Shown: positions 55,453-64,000, counted from the first letter of the stretch. The stretch: DNA of 64,000 nt from Kitasatospora albolonga (GCA_002082585.1 CP020563.1:3218001-3282000), one strand, 5' to 3'. The notes: generated by a model from the letters alone, not told the origin. Translations and numbers: made by a program.

Positions 55453-56046
55453 TCAGTCGCCCCGGACCGTCGCGTACCGCAGGAGCACCACCCCGTTGCC
55501 GAACGCCCGGGTCTCCAGCAGCCGCAGCCCCTGACGGCTGTCCACGTCCCGGAAGAAGGGGCGCCCGCGCCCCAGGAGCACGGGGTGAACGTAGACACGG
55601 TACTCATCCACGAGATCCAGCCGCCGGAACGTCTCCAGCAGCCCCGCCCCACCGGCCACCAGGTCCCCCGATGCGGCATCCCGCAGACCGCGCACCTGCT
55701 CGGGGTCGACCTCGCGCAGCAGGGTCGCGTTCGGCCCCACGGTCTCCAGCGTCCGGGAGTACACGTACTTCGGCATCCCGCGCCAGATGCCCGCGAACTC
55801 GGCCATCGGCCCTTCGTTGGCGGGGTCCTGATCGGCGGTCGGCCAGAACTCCTCCATCAGCTCGTAGGTGACGCGCCCTTCGACGAACGCGCCCATCGTG
55901 CGGAGGTAGTCGTTGAAGTGCTGGTGCAGCTCCTCGTCGACGGTGTGCCAGTCGATGTCGTGACCGGGCCCTTCGAAGAAGCCGTCGAGGGAGACCGAGA
56001 CAGAGAAAACGATCTTGTTGGTGGGCGTGTTCACGGACGTGTTCAT
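55453..56046 (-). CDS. Dihydrofolate reductase-family protein
   Basis: A 197-aa RibD_C/YyaP-like reductase: KIVFSVSVSLDGFFEGPGHD, MGAFVEGRVTYELMEEFWPT, and LDLVDEYRVYVHPVLLGRGR carry the family pattern. ATG 56046 has AGGTGG six bases upstream; longer frames are not used. It is related to the protein at 32442-33056. It lies 26 bp downstream of the propeller gene's start on the same strand; the gap leaves room for co-transcription with it. Confidence 0.9.
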   Translation of the reverse strand: MNTSVNTPTNKIVFSVSVSLDGFFEGPGHDIDWHTVDEELHQHFNDYLRTMGAFVEGRVTYELMEEFWPTADQDPANEGPMAEFAGIWRGMPKYVYSRTLETVGPNATLLREVDPEQVRGLRDAASGDLVAGGAGLLETFRRLDLVDEYRVYVHPVLLGRGRPFFRDVDSRQGLRLLETRAFGNGVVLLRYATVRGD

Positions 56047-56374
56047 GGGAACCACCTGCCGGATCGGCCCGATCGGCGATGACCGGGCGGCGCACAACGG
56101 GGCACGACGATACGTTCCCCGCAGCCGATCCACCGGGACATGGGCCCTTCCGCGACAGGCGTCGCCCTTGGGGTCGGTGTTCCCGGGCCGGGGCGCGTAC
56201 GGTCAACGGCTCCGGCGGGGCGTCAAGTCCAGCATGCCCACCGCACTCAATCGTGCGGATATGCCCCTGTCAGGGGCCTGCGGGGCTTCTTGATCACTTA
56301 GCGTCGGCCACGCACTCCGTTGGACTTCACCGATGCCGTCCGCTCGAAGCGCGGGCGCGAACGAAGGGCTGGTC
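56047..56374. promoter_or_regulatory. Divergent control region with two inverted repeats
   Basis: No gene in this ~330 bp. CCGCAC-TCAATC-GTGCGG at 56241-56258 and GCCCCTG-T-CAGGGGC at 56263-56277 are perfect inverted repeats four bases apart, about 100 bp before the gene at 56375. They could be operators or a hairpin in the leader. No iron box or standard promoter match was seen. Confidence 0.45.
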
Positions 56375-57100
56375 ATGCCGAAGATCAAGGCGGAATTCAG
56401 GATCAACTCGAAGACGTGGGCCACCTTCGACGGATACGTGGAGCCGGACACCGCGACCGGCTACCGGTTCGAAGGCACCATCACCGCCATCACCATGCTC
56501 GACCGCAGCAGCGCCGACTTCCCCAACAAGGTGCGTATCGGGCACGGGGGCACCAAGAACAAGTACGAGCGCCTGGAGTTCGAGATCCAGGGCGTCGAGA
56601 CGGAGAACACCTTCACGGTGAAGGGCCACGGAAGCCGCCAGGCCAACGACACCGTGGACTTCTACGTCGGCCTGAACAACGGCGTGACCGGCTCGTTCAA
56701 GGACGGCCCGGAGGTGACCACCGCGGTCGGGGGCCCGTCCCAGAAGCTCACCCCGGTGTACCAGAAGCGGGACTCCTACGACGCCCTGACGTACGACGTG
56801 CGCTTCGACGGTTCGGCCCGCGCCGACGGGGAGACCGGATTCGTCCTGACCGGGGCCTTCGACGGGTCCGACGGCCCCGGCACGATGACGACCCAGTCCG
56901 CGACCCTCGGGTACAAGACGGACAGCGGCTCCTGGCAGTACAAGACCTACGCGTTCAAGGACCTGCCGCAGGAGATCAGGGTCGTCGGCACCCGCAAGCC
57001 CGGTGAGGGGCTGACGCTGCAACTGGGCGCCACCAGCGGCGTCGCGAACATCTATGAGTACGGCGACCAGGAAAAGGTGACGCTGCCCGACACGTTCTGA
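56375..57100 (+). CDS. Unknown beta-rich protein with two similar-looking halves
   Basis: A 241-aa protein from ATG 56375 (GAAGG seven bases upstream). No signal peptide or membrane helix. The sequence is polar and beta-rich, with two parts of about 110 residues: FRINSKTWATFDGYVEPDTA, YRFEGTITAITMLD, NTFTVKGHGSRQANDTVDFY; and YDALTYDVRFDGSARADGET, FVLTGAFDGSDGPGTMTTQS, SWQYKTYAFKDLP. GTITAI and LTGAFD/F-D-G positions suggest distant internal duplication. I recognise no family. Confidence 0.78.
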   Translation: MPKIKAEFRINSKTWATFDGYVEPDTATGYRFEGTITAITMLDRSSADFPNKVRIGHGGTKNKYERLEFEIQGVETENTFTVKGHGSRQANDTVDFYVGLNNGVTGSFKDGPEVTTAVGGPSQKLTPVYQKRDSYDALTYDVRFDGSARADGETGFVLTGAFDGSDGPGTMTTQSATLGYKTDSGSWQYKTYAFKDLPQEIRVVGTRKPGEGLTLQLGATSGVANIYEYGDQEKVTLPDTF

Positions 57101-57163
57101 CCGGCATCTGCCGAAGCGACTCCGCAGCTTCGAGACTCCGAAGCTCCGAAGCTCCGAAGGCCC

Positions 57164-57194
57164 CGGCCCTCCCGCCGATCCGGTGGGAGGGCCG
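57164..57194 (+). terminator. Terminator after the unknown beta-rich gene
   Basis: CGGCCCTCCC (57164-57173) and GGGAGGGCCG (57185-57194) are perfect 10-bp arms with an 11-nt loop. Just before it, CTCCGAAG is repeated in tandem (57136-57159). Confidence 0.7.
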
Positions 57195-57269
57195 CCCGGT
57201 TTCGGCGGCCGGACCGCTCAGAGCCTTCCATCCCTGGCGTTGTCAGTGCCGCCGCCTAGGCTCCCCACC

Positions 57270-58085
57270 ATGGCGACGCTCCCGAACCCCCTGCCCTCCC
57301 TGGCCACCTCCGGCCTGGACCTCCCGCCCGGCTCCCTGGTGACCGACACGATCGACGGCCCCTGGGACGAACCGCTGCTCTGGTACGCGGACGGGCCCGC
57401 CGCTCCCCGTGACTGGGCGGCCCTGCGCACGGCCGGGCGGCGGCTGGGCCTGCTGCCGGTGCTGGTCCACGGCGGCTCGCGCGACCAGTGGCCCGAGGAG
57501 TGGGACCTCTGCCCGGACACCACGACGTACGCGGGCGACCACGACGCGGACGAGGTGCTGGCGGGGTACTGGACGGCGTACGCGGACGACGAGGTGGACT
57601 CCGGGGAGGGCGGGGAGGGTTCGGGCCACGCCCCCTGGCCCGGTCTCGCCCCGGCGCCCGCTCAGGAGGGCCCGGGCGACCCGGACACAGCGGCGGCCGA
57701 GCTGGCCGACTTCATCACAGCCGACCCGGACGGCTGGCTCTCCGGGTCCCGGCTCGCGCTCGTCCCGGCCCGCCGCAGCGCGGACATACCGGCGGCGATG
57801 GGCTGGTCGGGCCCGATGAACCACGAGAACGACGTGGCCCGGCTCTGCGCGGTGCTCCGCTCCTGGGAGGACCGCTACGACGCCCGGGTCGTGGTGCTCG
57901 GCTTCGACACGATGATCGTCTCCGTGGGGCGCCCGCCGACCACACCGGAGGAGGCCCACGCCCTGGCCGCCGAGCACTACGCGTTCTGCCCGGACAACAT
58001 CGACCAGTCCCCGCCGTACGATCTGGGCGTCTACGCGGAGAAGCGCGTGCTCGATCAGGAAGTGTGGTCGTTCTGGTGGGACTGA
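57270..58085 (+). CDS. DUF4253 protein
   Basis: A 271-aa soluble protein with a C-terminal DUF4253 domain: GLLPVLVHGGSRDQWPEEWD, SRLALVPARRSADIPAAMGW, EDRYDARVVVLGFDTMIVSV, AAEHYAFCPDNIDQ. The last block is the family signature. ATG 57270 has TAGGCT eight bases upstream (57257-57262), suggesting a leaderless transcript. DUF4253 proteins have unknown function and sometimes act as immunity proteins of toxin systems, but no toxin gene is adjacent. Confidence 0.86.
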   Translation: MATLPNPLPSLATSGLDLPPGSLVTDTIDGPWDEPLLWYADGPAAPRDWAALRTAGRRLGLLPVLVHGGSRDQWPEEWDLCPDTTTYAGDHDADEVLAGYWTAYADDEVDSGEGGEGSGHAPWPGLAPAPAQEGPGDPDTAAAELADFITADPDGWLSGSRLALVPARRSADIPAAMGWSGPMNHENDVARLCAVLRSWEDRYDARVVVLGFDTMIVSVGRPPTTPEEAHALAAEHYAFCPDNIDQSPPYDLGVYAEKRVLDQEVWSFWWD

Positions 58086-58232
58086 CGGGCGGGTGGAACT
58101 GACGGGCTTATGCCCGGTGCCCGGGCCTGCCTGCCGGATGTACCGGATCTGCCGGATCTGCCGGATCTACCGACGGACGACTGAGCCCCGGTACTCATGC
58201 GGGCGCCGGGCCCACCGGGTTCACTCGTACGC

Positions 58233-58574
58233 ATGCGCGACATCACACGTGACCCCCGCGGCTGGATCGCCCCGCTGACCGCCACCCTCGTGACGGTACC
58301 GGCGGGGTTCATCGCCCTGCTCTTCGGCGGCCTCACCCCGATGGCGTGCGACGCGTGCAACGGCGCGGCGGCCGACCGCTTCGACGCGAGCTTCGGCCCC
58401 GCGTGGACCGTCCTGTGGGTGGGGCTGCTCATCGCCCTGCTGGTGCTGATCGCGGGCTGGACCACCCCCTGGCAGGTTCGCAACGCGTCCCGCCGTCTGG
58501 CCCTGGCGCTCACCGCGCCTGCCACCGTCCTGGTCACTTTCGTAGCATTCATGGCACTGGTCGACTGGCCCTGA
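58233..58574 (+). CDS. Small membrane protein, unknown
   Basis: A 113-aa protein from ATG 58233 with three hydrophobic helices: APLTATLVTVPAGFIALLFG, AWTVLWVGLLIALLVLIAGW and LALTAPATVLVTFVAFMALV. Cysteines in PMACDACNGAAAD on the first outer loop could bind metal or form a disulfide. An in-frame ATG at 58197 would add 12 residues. It is followed after 6 bp by the next gene, so the two may be one operon. Confidence 0.72.
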   Translation: MRDITRDPRGWIAPLTATLVTVPAGFIALLFGGLTPMACDACNGAAADRFDASFGPAWTVLWVGLLIALLVLIAGWTTPWQVRNASRRLALALTAPATVLVTFVAFMALVDWP

Positions 58575-58580
58575 CAGAAA

Positions 58581-59069
58581 GTGTCCACCCCCATGAACGA
58601 CACGAACCCCCCGACCACGGCAGCCGCGGCAGCGGCCGAAGCCGCCGAACGCCTGATAGCCGAGTTCCGCGCCCTGCCCCCGGGCAGTGACCGCAAGCGC
58701 GAGATCATCACCGAACTGGACGCCAACGCCCAGGCGTTGCCGTTCCTCGTGTCGGTGGTCGCCGACGCCGAGGAGTACGGCCTCGCCCGCGTCGAGAGCG
58801 CCACCGTCCTGCGCCTCTGGCCCCCGGCCGACCCCGACCTCCGCCGCCGCGCGGGCCGTGCCCTGCTCACCGCCCTGCGGGACCCGGAGGAGGACCTCGT
58901 CCGCCAGTACGCGGCGATGTCGCTGGCGCCCTACACGTCCGACCCGCTGGTGGCGATGGCCCTGGACTCCACCGCCCGCGCGGACCAGGACCCGCTCGTA
59001 CGGGACAGCGCCCGCTTCTCCATCAAGGAGGCCCACCGGCTCCAGGAGACCGGAGCCGGCGGCCCCTGA
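58581..59069 (+). CDS. HEAT-repeat-like helical protein
   Basis: A 162-aa protein; GTG 58581 or ATG 58593 are both possible and neither has a good ribosome site. It is all-helical by pattern, with ~40-residue repeats (ATVLRLWPPADPDLRRRAGR, ALLTALRDPEEDLVRQYAAM, ALDSTARADQDPLVRDSARF) typical of HEAT/lyase-like repeats. An Ala-rich helix starts it. Such proteins mediate protein contacts; no partner is evident except the small membrane protein just upstream. It converges with hemB, with a 22-bp gap. Confidence 0.75.
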   Translation: MSTPMNDTNPPTTAAAAAAEAAERLIAEFRALPPGSDRKREIITELDANAQALPFLVSVVADAEEYGLARVESATVLRLWPPADPDLRRRAGRALLTALRDPEEDLVRQYAAMSLAPYTSDPLVAMALDSTARADQDPLVRDSARFSIKEAHRLQETGAGGP

Positions 59070-59091
59070 GACCTCGGCCCCCGGCCGGGGT

Positions 59092-60102
59092 TCAGCCCCG
59101 GCCCGCGTCCCGGCCGAGCCACTGGGCGACCTCGGTCGCCCAGTAGGTGAGGATCATCTGCGCCCCGGCCCGCCGGATACCGGTCAGGCTCTCCAGGACC
59201 GCCTTGTCCCGGTCGATCCAGCCCTTCTCGGCGGCGGCCTCGATCATCGCGTACTCGCCGCTGATCTGGTACGCCGCGACCGGCACGTCCACCGCGTCCG
59301 CGACCCTGGCGAGGATGTCCAGATACGGTCCGGCGGGCTTCACCATGACCATGTCGGCGCCCTCCTCCAGGTCGAGCGCCAGCTCCCGCAGCGACTCCCG
59401 GGCGTTGGCCGGGTCCTGCTGGTAGGTCTTGCGGTCGCCGCTCAGCGAGGAGCCGACGGCCTCGCGGAAGGGCCCGTAGAAGGCGGAGGAGTACTTCGCG
59501 GTGTAGGCGAGGATCGACACGTCCTCGTGGCCGGTCTGGTCCAGGGCGTCCCGGATCACGCCGACCTGGCCGTCCATCATCCCGCTGGGGCCCACCACAT
59601 GGGCCCCGGCGTCCGCCTGGACCTGGGCCATCTCCGCGTACCGCTCCAGGGTCGCGTCGTTGTCCACCCGCCCGTCGGCGTCCAGGACCCCGCAGTGACC
59701 GTGGTCGGTGTACTCGTCCAGGCACAGGTCCGACATGACGACCAGGTCGTCCCCGACCTCCTCGCGCACCGCCCGCAGAGCGACCTGGAGGATGCCGTCC
59801 GGGTCGGTGCCCGCCGTGCCCTGGGCGTCCTTCTTCGCGTCCTCCGGCACCCCGAAGAGCATGATCCCCGAGACCCCGGCCGACACCGCCTCGACGGCCG
59901 CCTTCCGCAGGGTGTCCAGGGTGTGCTGGTGCACGCCGGGCATGGCCGAGATGGCGACCGGGGCGTCGATGCCCTCCCGTACGAACGCGGGGAGGATCAG
60001 GTTCGCCGGGTCGAGCCGGGTCTCGGCGACCATCCGCCGCATCGCCGGGGTCGTCCGCAGCCGCCGGGGGCGGGAGCCGGGGAAGTTTCCGTACGCAGTC
60101 AT
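59092..60102 (-). CDS. hemB: Delta-aminolevulinic acid dehydratase HemB
   Basis: A 336-aa enzyme condensing two 5-aminolevulinate molecules to porphobilinogen. Schiff-base lysines are in [20 protein letters not shown] and [14 protein letters not shown]. The metal-binding loop [20 protein letters not shown] carries only two of the three cysteines of zinc enzymes, so Mg/K-type use is possible. ATG 60102 directly abuts GGAGG, and TATCGT lies seven bases upstream, so a leaderless start is likely. It is separated from hemD by a hairpin, so it may have its own promoter. Confidence 0.95.
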   Translation of the reverse strand: MTAYGNFPGSRPRRLRTTPAMRRMVAETRLDPANLILPAFVREGIDAPVAISAMPGVHQHTLDTLRKAAVEAVSAGVSGIMLFGVPEDAKKDAQGTAGTDPDGILQVALRAVREEVGDDLVVMSDLCLDEYTDHGHCGVLDADGRVDNDATLERYAEMAQVQADAGAHVVGPSGMMDGQVGVIRDALDQTGHEDVSILAYTAKYSSAFYGPFREAVGSSLSGDRKTYQQDPANARESLRELALDLEEGADMVMVKPAGPYLDILARVADAVDVPVAAYQISGEYAMIEAAAEKGWIDRDKAVLESLTGIRRAGAQMILTYWATEVAQWLGRDAGRG

Positions 60103-60174
60103 CCTCCGACGATAGACCCGCCCCCACCGCCCGCTTACCGACACCGGCGCCGGGAAAGACCGGGCAACGACAGC

Positions 60175-60202
60175 GGGCCCGGCCGCCGAAGCGACCGGGC
60201 CC
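60175..60202 (-). terminator. Hairpin between hemD and hemB
   Basis: GGGCCCGG (60175-60182) and CCGGGCCC (60195-60202), 12-nt loop, beyond the hemD stop. Just upstream GTAAC-N3-GTTAC (60213-60225) includes the hemD stop codon. Confidence 0.65.
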
Positions 60203-60221
60203 ACTCACCGCCGTAACGCTG

Positions 60222-61892
60222 TTACGTCGTCGTCCGGCGCCTGCGCGCGCCCGGGCGGCGCTCGCTCGGCCGGGTCACCGGGTCACCGGCCTCCTTCGCC
60301 GCGTCGCGCCGCTGCGCACCGAAGGCGGAGAGCGCCTCGGCGAGCTTGTGCACGGACGGCTCCGGGGACAGGACGTCCACGCGCAGGCCGTGCTCCTCGG
60401 CGGTCTTCGCGGTGGCCGGGCCGATACACGCGATGACCGTGACGTTGTGCGGCTTGCCCGCGATGCCGACCAGGTTCCGGACGGTCGAGGACGAGGTGAA
60501 CAGGACCGCGTCGAAGCCGCCGCCCTTGATCGCCTCGCGGGTGTCGGCAGGCGGCGGCGAGGCGCGGACCGTGCGGTACGCGGTGACGTCGTCGACCTCC
60601 CAGCCCAGCTCGATCAGCCCGGCCACCAGGGTCTCGGTGGCGATGTCGGCGCGCGGCAGGAACACCCGGTCGATCGGGTCGAAGACCGGGTCGTAGGGCG
60701 GCCAGTCCTCCAGCAGCCCGGCGGCGGACTGCTCGCCGGAGGGCACCAGGTCCGGCTTGACGCCGAAGTCGACCAGCGCGGCGGCCGTCTGCTCGCCGAC
60801 GGCCGCGACCTTGATCCCGGCGAAGGCCCGGGCGTCGAGCCCGTACTCCTCGAACTTCTCCCGGACCGCCTTGACGGCGTTGACGCTGGTGAAGGCGATC
60901 CACTCGTAGCGCCCGGTGACCAGGCCCTTGACCGCGCGCTCCATCTGCTGGGGCGTACGCGGCGGCTCGACGGCGATCGTCGGGACCTCGTGCGGGACGG
61001 CACCGTACGAACGCAGCTGGTCGGAGAGCGAGGCGGCCTGCTCCTTCGTGCGCGGGACGAGCACCTTCCAGCCGAACAGCGGCTTGGACTCGAACCACGC
61101 GAGCTGGTCGCGCTGGGCGGCGGAGCTGCGCTCACCGACCACGGCTATGACCGGCCGGTGCCCCTCGGGGGAGGGCAGCACCTTGGCCTGCTTGAGGACC
61201 TGGGCGATCGTCCCGAGGGTCGCCGTCCAGGTGCGCTGGCGGGTGGTGGTGCCCGCGATCGTCACGGTGAGCGGGGTGTCGGGCTTGCGGCCCGCCGAGA
61301 CCAGCTCACCGGCTGCGGCGGCGACCGCGTCCAGCGTGGTGGAGACGACGGCGGTCGCGTCGCTCGCGCCGACCTCGCTCCAGCACCGGTCGGATGCGGT
61401 ACGCGCGTCGACGAAGCGCACGTCGGCGCCCTGCGCGTCCCGCAGCGGCACCCCGGCGTACGCGGGCACGCCGACGGCGTTCGCGACGCCCGGGACCACC
61501 TCGAAGGGCACCCCGGCGGCGGCGCAGGCGAGCATCTCCGCACCCGCGTTCCCGTCCAGGCCCGGGTCCCCGGCGACAGCGCGGACCACCCGCCTGCCGC
61601 CCTTCACGGCCTCCATGACAAGATTGGCCGCATCCCTGAGAACGGGTACTCCGGCGGTTGTTGACGCCACGTCAACAACCGTCAGCTCAGGCGTGCTCAC
61701 GCCTGCCCGCGCATGCCCGCGGACGACGTCGAGCACATCGGGCTCGGCGACAAGGACGTCCGCGCTCGCAAGCGCCTCGACGGCGCGCAGCGTCAGCAGT
61801 CCCGGGTCGCCGGGACCGGCGCCGAGGAAGGTGACCTGGCCTTGTGGGGACAGGGGCGGAAAGTCGGATGCGGCGGGGCCGGTGGGGCTCAA
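60222..61892 (-). CDS. hemD: Bifunctional uroporphyrinogen-III C-methyltransferase/synthase
   Basis: A 556-aa fusion. Residues ~15-250 are a SAM-dependent uroporphyrinogen-III methyltransferase (CobA/SUMT-like): VTFLGAGPGDPGLLTLRAVE, VRAVAGDPGLDGNAGAEMLA, PFEVVPGVANAVG. Residues ~285-520 are uroporphyrinogen-III synthase (HemD): WKVLVPRTKEQAASLSDQLR, WIAFTSVNAVKAVREKFEEY, VLFTSSSTVRNLVGIAGKP. It thus makes uroporphyrinogen III and possibly diverts it to sirohaem or cobalamin. The start is TTG 61892, overlapping the hemC stop (TTGA, 61889-61892). The end is a basic tail (RRPGARRRR). Confidence 0.94.
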   Translation of the reverse strand: MSPTGPAASDFPPLSPQGQVTFLGAGPGDPGLLTLRAVEALASADVLVAEPDVLDVVRGHARAGVSTPELTVVDVASTTAGVPVLRDAANLVMEAVKGGRRVVRAVAGDPGLDGNAGAEMLACAAAGVPFEVVPGVANAVGVPAYAGVPLRDAQGADVRFVDARTASDRCWSEVGASDATAVVSTTLDAVAAAAGELVSAGRKPDTPLTVTIAGTTTRQRTWTATLGTIAQVLKQAKVLPSPEGHRPVIAVVGERSSAAQRDQLAWFESKPLFGWKVLVPRTKEQAASLSDQLRSYGAVPHEVPTIAVEPPRTPQQMERAVKGLVTGRYEWIAFTSVNAVKAVREKFEEYGLDARAFAGIKVAAVGEQTAAALVDFGVKPDLVPSGEQSAAGLLEDWPPYDPVFDPIDRVFLPRADIATETLVAGLIELGWEVDDVTAYRTVRASPPPADTREAIKGGGFDAVLFTSSSTVRNLVGIAGKPHNVTVIACIGPATAKTAEEHGLRVDVLSPEPSVHKLAEALSAFGAQRRDAAKEAGDPVTRPSERRPGARRRRTTT

Positions 61893-62875
61893 AGTGCTCG
61901 CTCCCCCATAAGACCGGCCGCACCCTTGGCGAGCATCTCGGCCGCGAGTTCGCGTCCGAGGGCCGCCGCGTCGTCGTACGACGTGGGAACGGGACCGGTG
62001 GTGGACAGCTGTACCAGCGAGGAACCGTCGGTGGAACCGACGACTCCGCGCAGGCGCAGTTCGTTGACAACCTGTCCGTCGACCAGGAGGTCGGCCAGCG
62101 CACCCACGGGTGCGGAGCAGCCGGCCTCCAGGGCGGCGAGCAGGGCGCGTTCGGCGGTCACGGCGGCCCGGGTGTACGGATCGTCGAGCTCGGCGAGCGC
62201 GGCGGCGAGGTCGGCGCTGGACGCAGCGCACTCGATCGCCAGTGCTCCCTGGCCGGGAGCGGGCAGAACGGTGTCGACCGGCAGGAAGTCGGTGACCTCA
62301 CCGGTGCGGCCGAGGCGGCTGAGCCCGGCGGCGGCGAGGACCACCGCGTCGAGCTCCCCGTCCCGCACGAACCCGATCCGGGTGTCGACGTTGCCCCGGA
62401 TGGGGACGGTCTCGATCCGCAGGCCGTGCGAGCGGGCGTACGCGTTCAGCTGCGCCATGCGGCGCGGCGAACCGGTGCCGATGCGGGCGCCGTCGGGCAG
62501 CTGCGCGAAGGTCAGCCCGTCGCGGGCCACCAGGGCGTCGCGCGGGTCCTCGCGCTGCGGCACGGCGGCGAGCAGCAGCTCCTCGGGCTGGCTGGTGGGG
62601 AGGTCCTTGAGCGAGTGGACGGCGAAGTCCACCTCGCCCCGCAGCAGCGCCTCGCGCAGGGCCGCGACGAACACACCGGTGCCGCCGATCTGCGCCAGGT
62701 GCTCGCGGGAGGTGTCACCGTACGTGGTGATCTCGACGAGCTCGACGGCGCGCCCGGTCACCTCGCGGACGGCCTCGGCCACCAGGCCGGACTGGGCCAT
62801 GGCCAGCTTGGAGCGCCGGGTGCCCAGCCGGAGCGGCGCGGCGCTCCGCGCGTCCGGCGTTGAGTTGTCGGTCAT
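61889..62875 (-). CDS. hemC: Porphobilinogen deaminase HemC
   Basis: A 328-aa hydroxymethylbilane synthase. The dipyrromethane cofactor attaches to Cys253 in ALLAALEAGCSAPVGAL. The N-terminal LRLGTRRSKLAMAQSGLVAE and the active-site VHSLKDLPTSQPEEL (catalytic Asp in LKDLP) are present, as is IGTGSPRRMAQL. ATG 62875 overlaps the hemA stop (ATGA, 62872-62875). Confidence 0.96.
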   Translation of the reverse strand: MTDNSTPDARSAAPLRLGTRRSKLAMAQSGLVAEAVREVTGRAVELVEITTYGDTSREHLAQIGGTGVFVAALREALLRGEVDFAVHSLKDLPTSQPEELLLAAVPQREDPRDALVARDGLTFAQLPDGARIGTGSPRRMAQLNAYARSHGLRIETVPIRGNVDTRIGFVRDGELDAVVLAAAGLSRLGRTGEVTDFLPVDTVLPAPGQGALAIECAASSADLAAALAELDDPYTRAAVTAERALLAALEAGCSAPVGALADLLVDGQVVNELRLRGVVGSTDGSSLVQLSTTGPVPTSYDDAAALGRELAAEMLAKGAAGLMGERAL

Positions 62876-64000
62876 GACCGCCCTCTATTCGGGTCGTTCA
62901 GGTCGGCCCGGGAGACGGCGGCCACCGTCTGCGGGTCGAGGTCGAAGAGTTCGCGCAGCGCGTCCGCGTACCCGGCGCCGCCGGGCTCGCTGGCCAGCTG
63001 CTTGACCCGCACGGTGGGCGCGTGCAGGAGTTTGTCGACGACGCGGCGCACGGTCTGGGTGATCTCGGCGCGCTGCTTCTCGTCCAGGTCGGGGAGGCGG
63101 CCGTCCAGCCGGGCGATCTCCCCGGCGACCACGTCGGCGGCCATGGTGCGCAGGGCGACCACGGTCGGGGCGACATGGGCGGCGCGCTGGGCGGCGCCGA
63201 AGGCGGCCACCTCGTCGGCGACGATCGTGCGGACCTGGTCCACGTCGGCGGCCATCGGGGCGTCGGCGGAGGCGTCGGCGAGCGACTCGATGTCGACGAG
63301 CCGGACACCGTCGATGCGGTGGGCGGCGCCGTCGATGTCGCGCGGCATGGCGAGGTCGAGCAGGGCGAGCCGCACCGGGCCGGTGGACTGCGCGGGCAGC
63401 GTGACGCGGCGCGGGGCCTCGGGCGCGGAGGTGGCGGAACCGTTCTCCACCCAGGCGGCGTGCTGGTCGACGTCGGCCGGGGCCGGGATCGGGGCGAGGG
63501 CGACGGCGGGCGCCCGGTCCGGGACGTCCAGGGTGACCCCGAGGGCGTCCGCGAGGGCGTCGGCGGTGAGGACGAGGCCGGTGGAGCCGGTGCAGGAGAC
63601 GACGATGTCGGCACGTGTCAGTTCGTCGCCGACCGCGGACATCTCGACCGCGTGCGCGCGGACGGTGGTGTCGTCGCCCTGCTGGAGGATCTCCACCAGC
63701 CGGTCGGCGCGGGCGCGGGTCCGGTTGGCGACGACGATCTCGGCGACCCCGGTCCGGGCCAGGGTGGCGGCGGCCAGCGAGGACATCGATCCGGCGCCGA
63801 TCACCAGGGCGCGCTTGCCCCGGGCCCAGAGACCCGGGTCGGCCCCGGCGGCGAGTTGCTGGAGCCCGAAGGTGACGAGCGACTGCCCGGCCCGGTCGAT
63901 CCCGGTCTCGCTGTGGGCGCGCTTGCCGACCCGCAGGGCCTGCTGGAAGAGGTCGTTCAGCAGCCGTCCGGCGGTGTGCAGCTCCTGGCCGCGCGCGAGC
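62872..64000 (-). CDS. hemA: Glutamyl-tRNA reductase HemA (partial, runs off the right edge)
   Basis: The C-terminal ~376 residues of HemA, open to the window edge. Visible parts: the end of the catalytic domain (GKRAHSETGIDRAGQSLVTF), the NADPH-binding domain (VIGAGSMSSLAAATLARTGV, VVANRTRARADRLVEIL) and the C-terminal dimerisation helices (QTVRRVVDKLLHAPTVRVKQ). An insert of about 45 residues in the middle (ALAPIPAPADVDQHAAWVEN) is longer than in enterobacteria. HemA makes glutamate-1-semialdehyde for HemL. The active-site cysteine and the promoter, often a Rex target in Streptomyces, lie outside the window. Confidence 0.95.
   Translation of the reverse strand, partial: LARGQELHTAGRLLNDLFQQALRVGKRAHSETGIDRAGQSLVTFGLQQLAAGADPGLWARGKRALVIGAGSMSSLAAATLARTGVAEIVVANRTRARADRLVEILQQGDDTTVRAHAVEMSAVGDELTRADIVVSCTGSTGLVLTADALADALGVTLDVPDRAPAVALAPIPAPADVDQHAAWVENGSATSAPEAPRRVTLPAQSTGPVRLALLDLAMPRDIDGAAHRIDGVRLVDIESLADASADAPMAADVDQVRTIVADEVAAFGAAQRAAHVAPTVVALRTMAADVVAGEIARLDGRLPDLDEKQRAEITQTVRRVVDKLLHAPTVRVKQLASEPGGAGYADALRELFDLDPQTVAAVSRADLNDPNRGRS

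Noticed and set aside
57270..58085. DUF4253 gene as part of a toxin-immunity cluster
   Set aside because: No toxin, WXG100 or secretion gene lies nearby; neighbours are unrelated small proteins.
59092..60102. Haem or cobalamin riboswitch before the hem genes
   Set aside because: The intergenic regions are too short or show only simple hairpins. The hemB start looks leaderless, and the hemA promoter is outside the window.

Overview
The window is high-GC actinobacterial DNA and almost certainly comes from a Streptomyces chromosome. The evidence is the futalosine menaquinone genes (MqnE, MqnL, MqnP, UbiX), a class I lysyl-tRNA synthetase next to argS, XRE/DUF397 regulator pairs, DmdR-type iron boxes, GTG/TTG starts with 4-bp start/stop overlaps, and one TTA (bldA-type) leucine codon. 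No tRNA, rRNA, CRISPR array or intact mobile element was seen.

Layout. 1-4.8 kb: two minus-strand NRPS genes (one running off the left edge). 4.8-7.2 kb: a long low-complexity spacer and a secreted alpha/beta hydrolase. 7.3-9.1 kb: a DAACS-type symporter preceded by a 35-codon cysteine-rich leader ORF with a hairpin and an upstream palindrome, which looks like a cysteine attenuator. 9.1-16 kb: a DUF4229 protein, a GNAT acetyltransferase and the menaquinone block mqnE, Lrp regulator, ubiX, mqnP, mqnL, with a rhomboid protease and a 44-aa ORF on the other strand. 16.6-20.9 kb: the resA-ccdA-resB-ccsB system II cytochrome c maturation operon. 21-24 kb: a NodB-like lipoprotein and an enterochelin-esterase-like gene under an iron box. 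24.2-26.2 kb: histidine phosphatase and hemL. 26.5-37.9 kb: housekeeping and hypothetical genes (AraC regulator, ubiquitin-like/Mut7-C protein, ATPase, SDR, rtcB, two DUF3558 lipoproteins, a DUF2637 membrane protein).

37.9-41.0 kb is the accessory spot: visibly lower GC, the frameshifted end of an IS5-like transposase, a broken gene, and two tandem paralogous leucine-rich proteins. It lies between two core blocks (mqn/res/hemL on the left, lysS/argS/hemBDCA on the right) which, as I remember the S. coelicolor gene order, lie on opposite sides of oriC. It may therefore mark an inversion breakpoint.

41-64 kb: lysS and argS (divergent), a phospholipase D-like protein, an iron-box-controlled CoA-transferase plus flavoprotein pair, a membrane-anchored XRE regulator divergent from a DUF4232 lipoprotein, an XRE(DUF5753)-DUF397 pair with an unusual three-copy DUF397 motif, a beta-propeller protein, several unknowns, and the haem operon hemA-hemC-hemD with hemB behind it. 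HemL and HemA/B/C/D together supply the path from glutamyl-tRNA to uroporphyrinogen III. Haem, ResABC and menaquinone genes all serve the respiratory chain, and two iron boxes tie parts of the window to iron supply.
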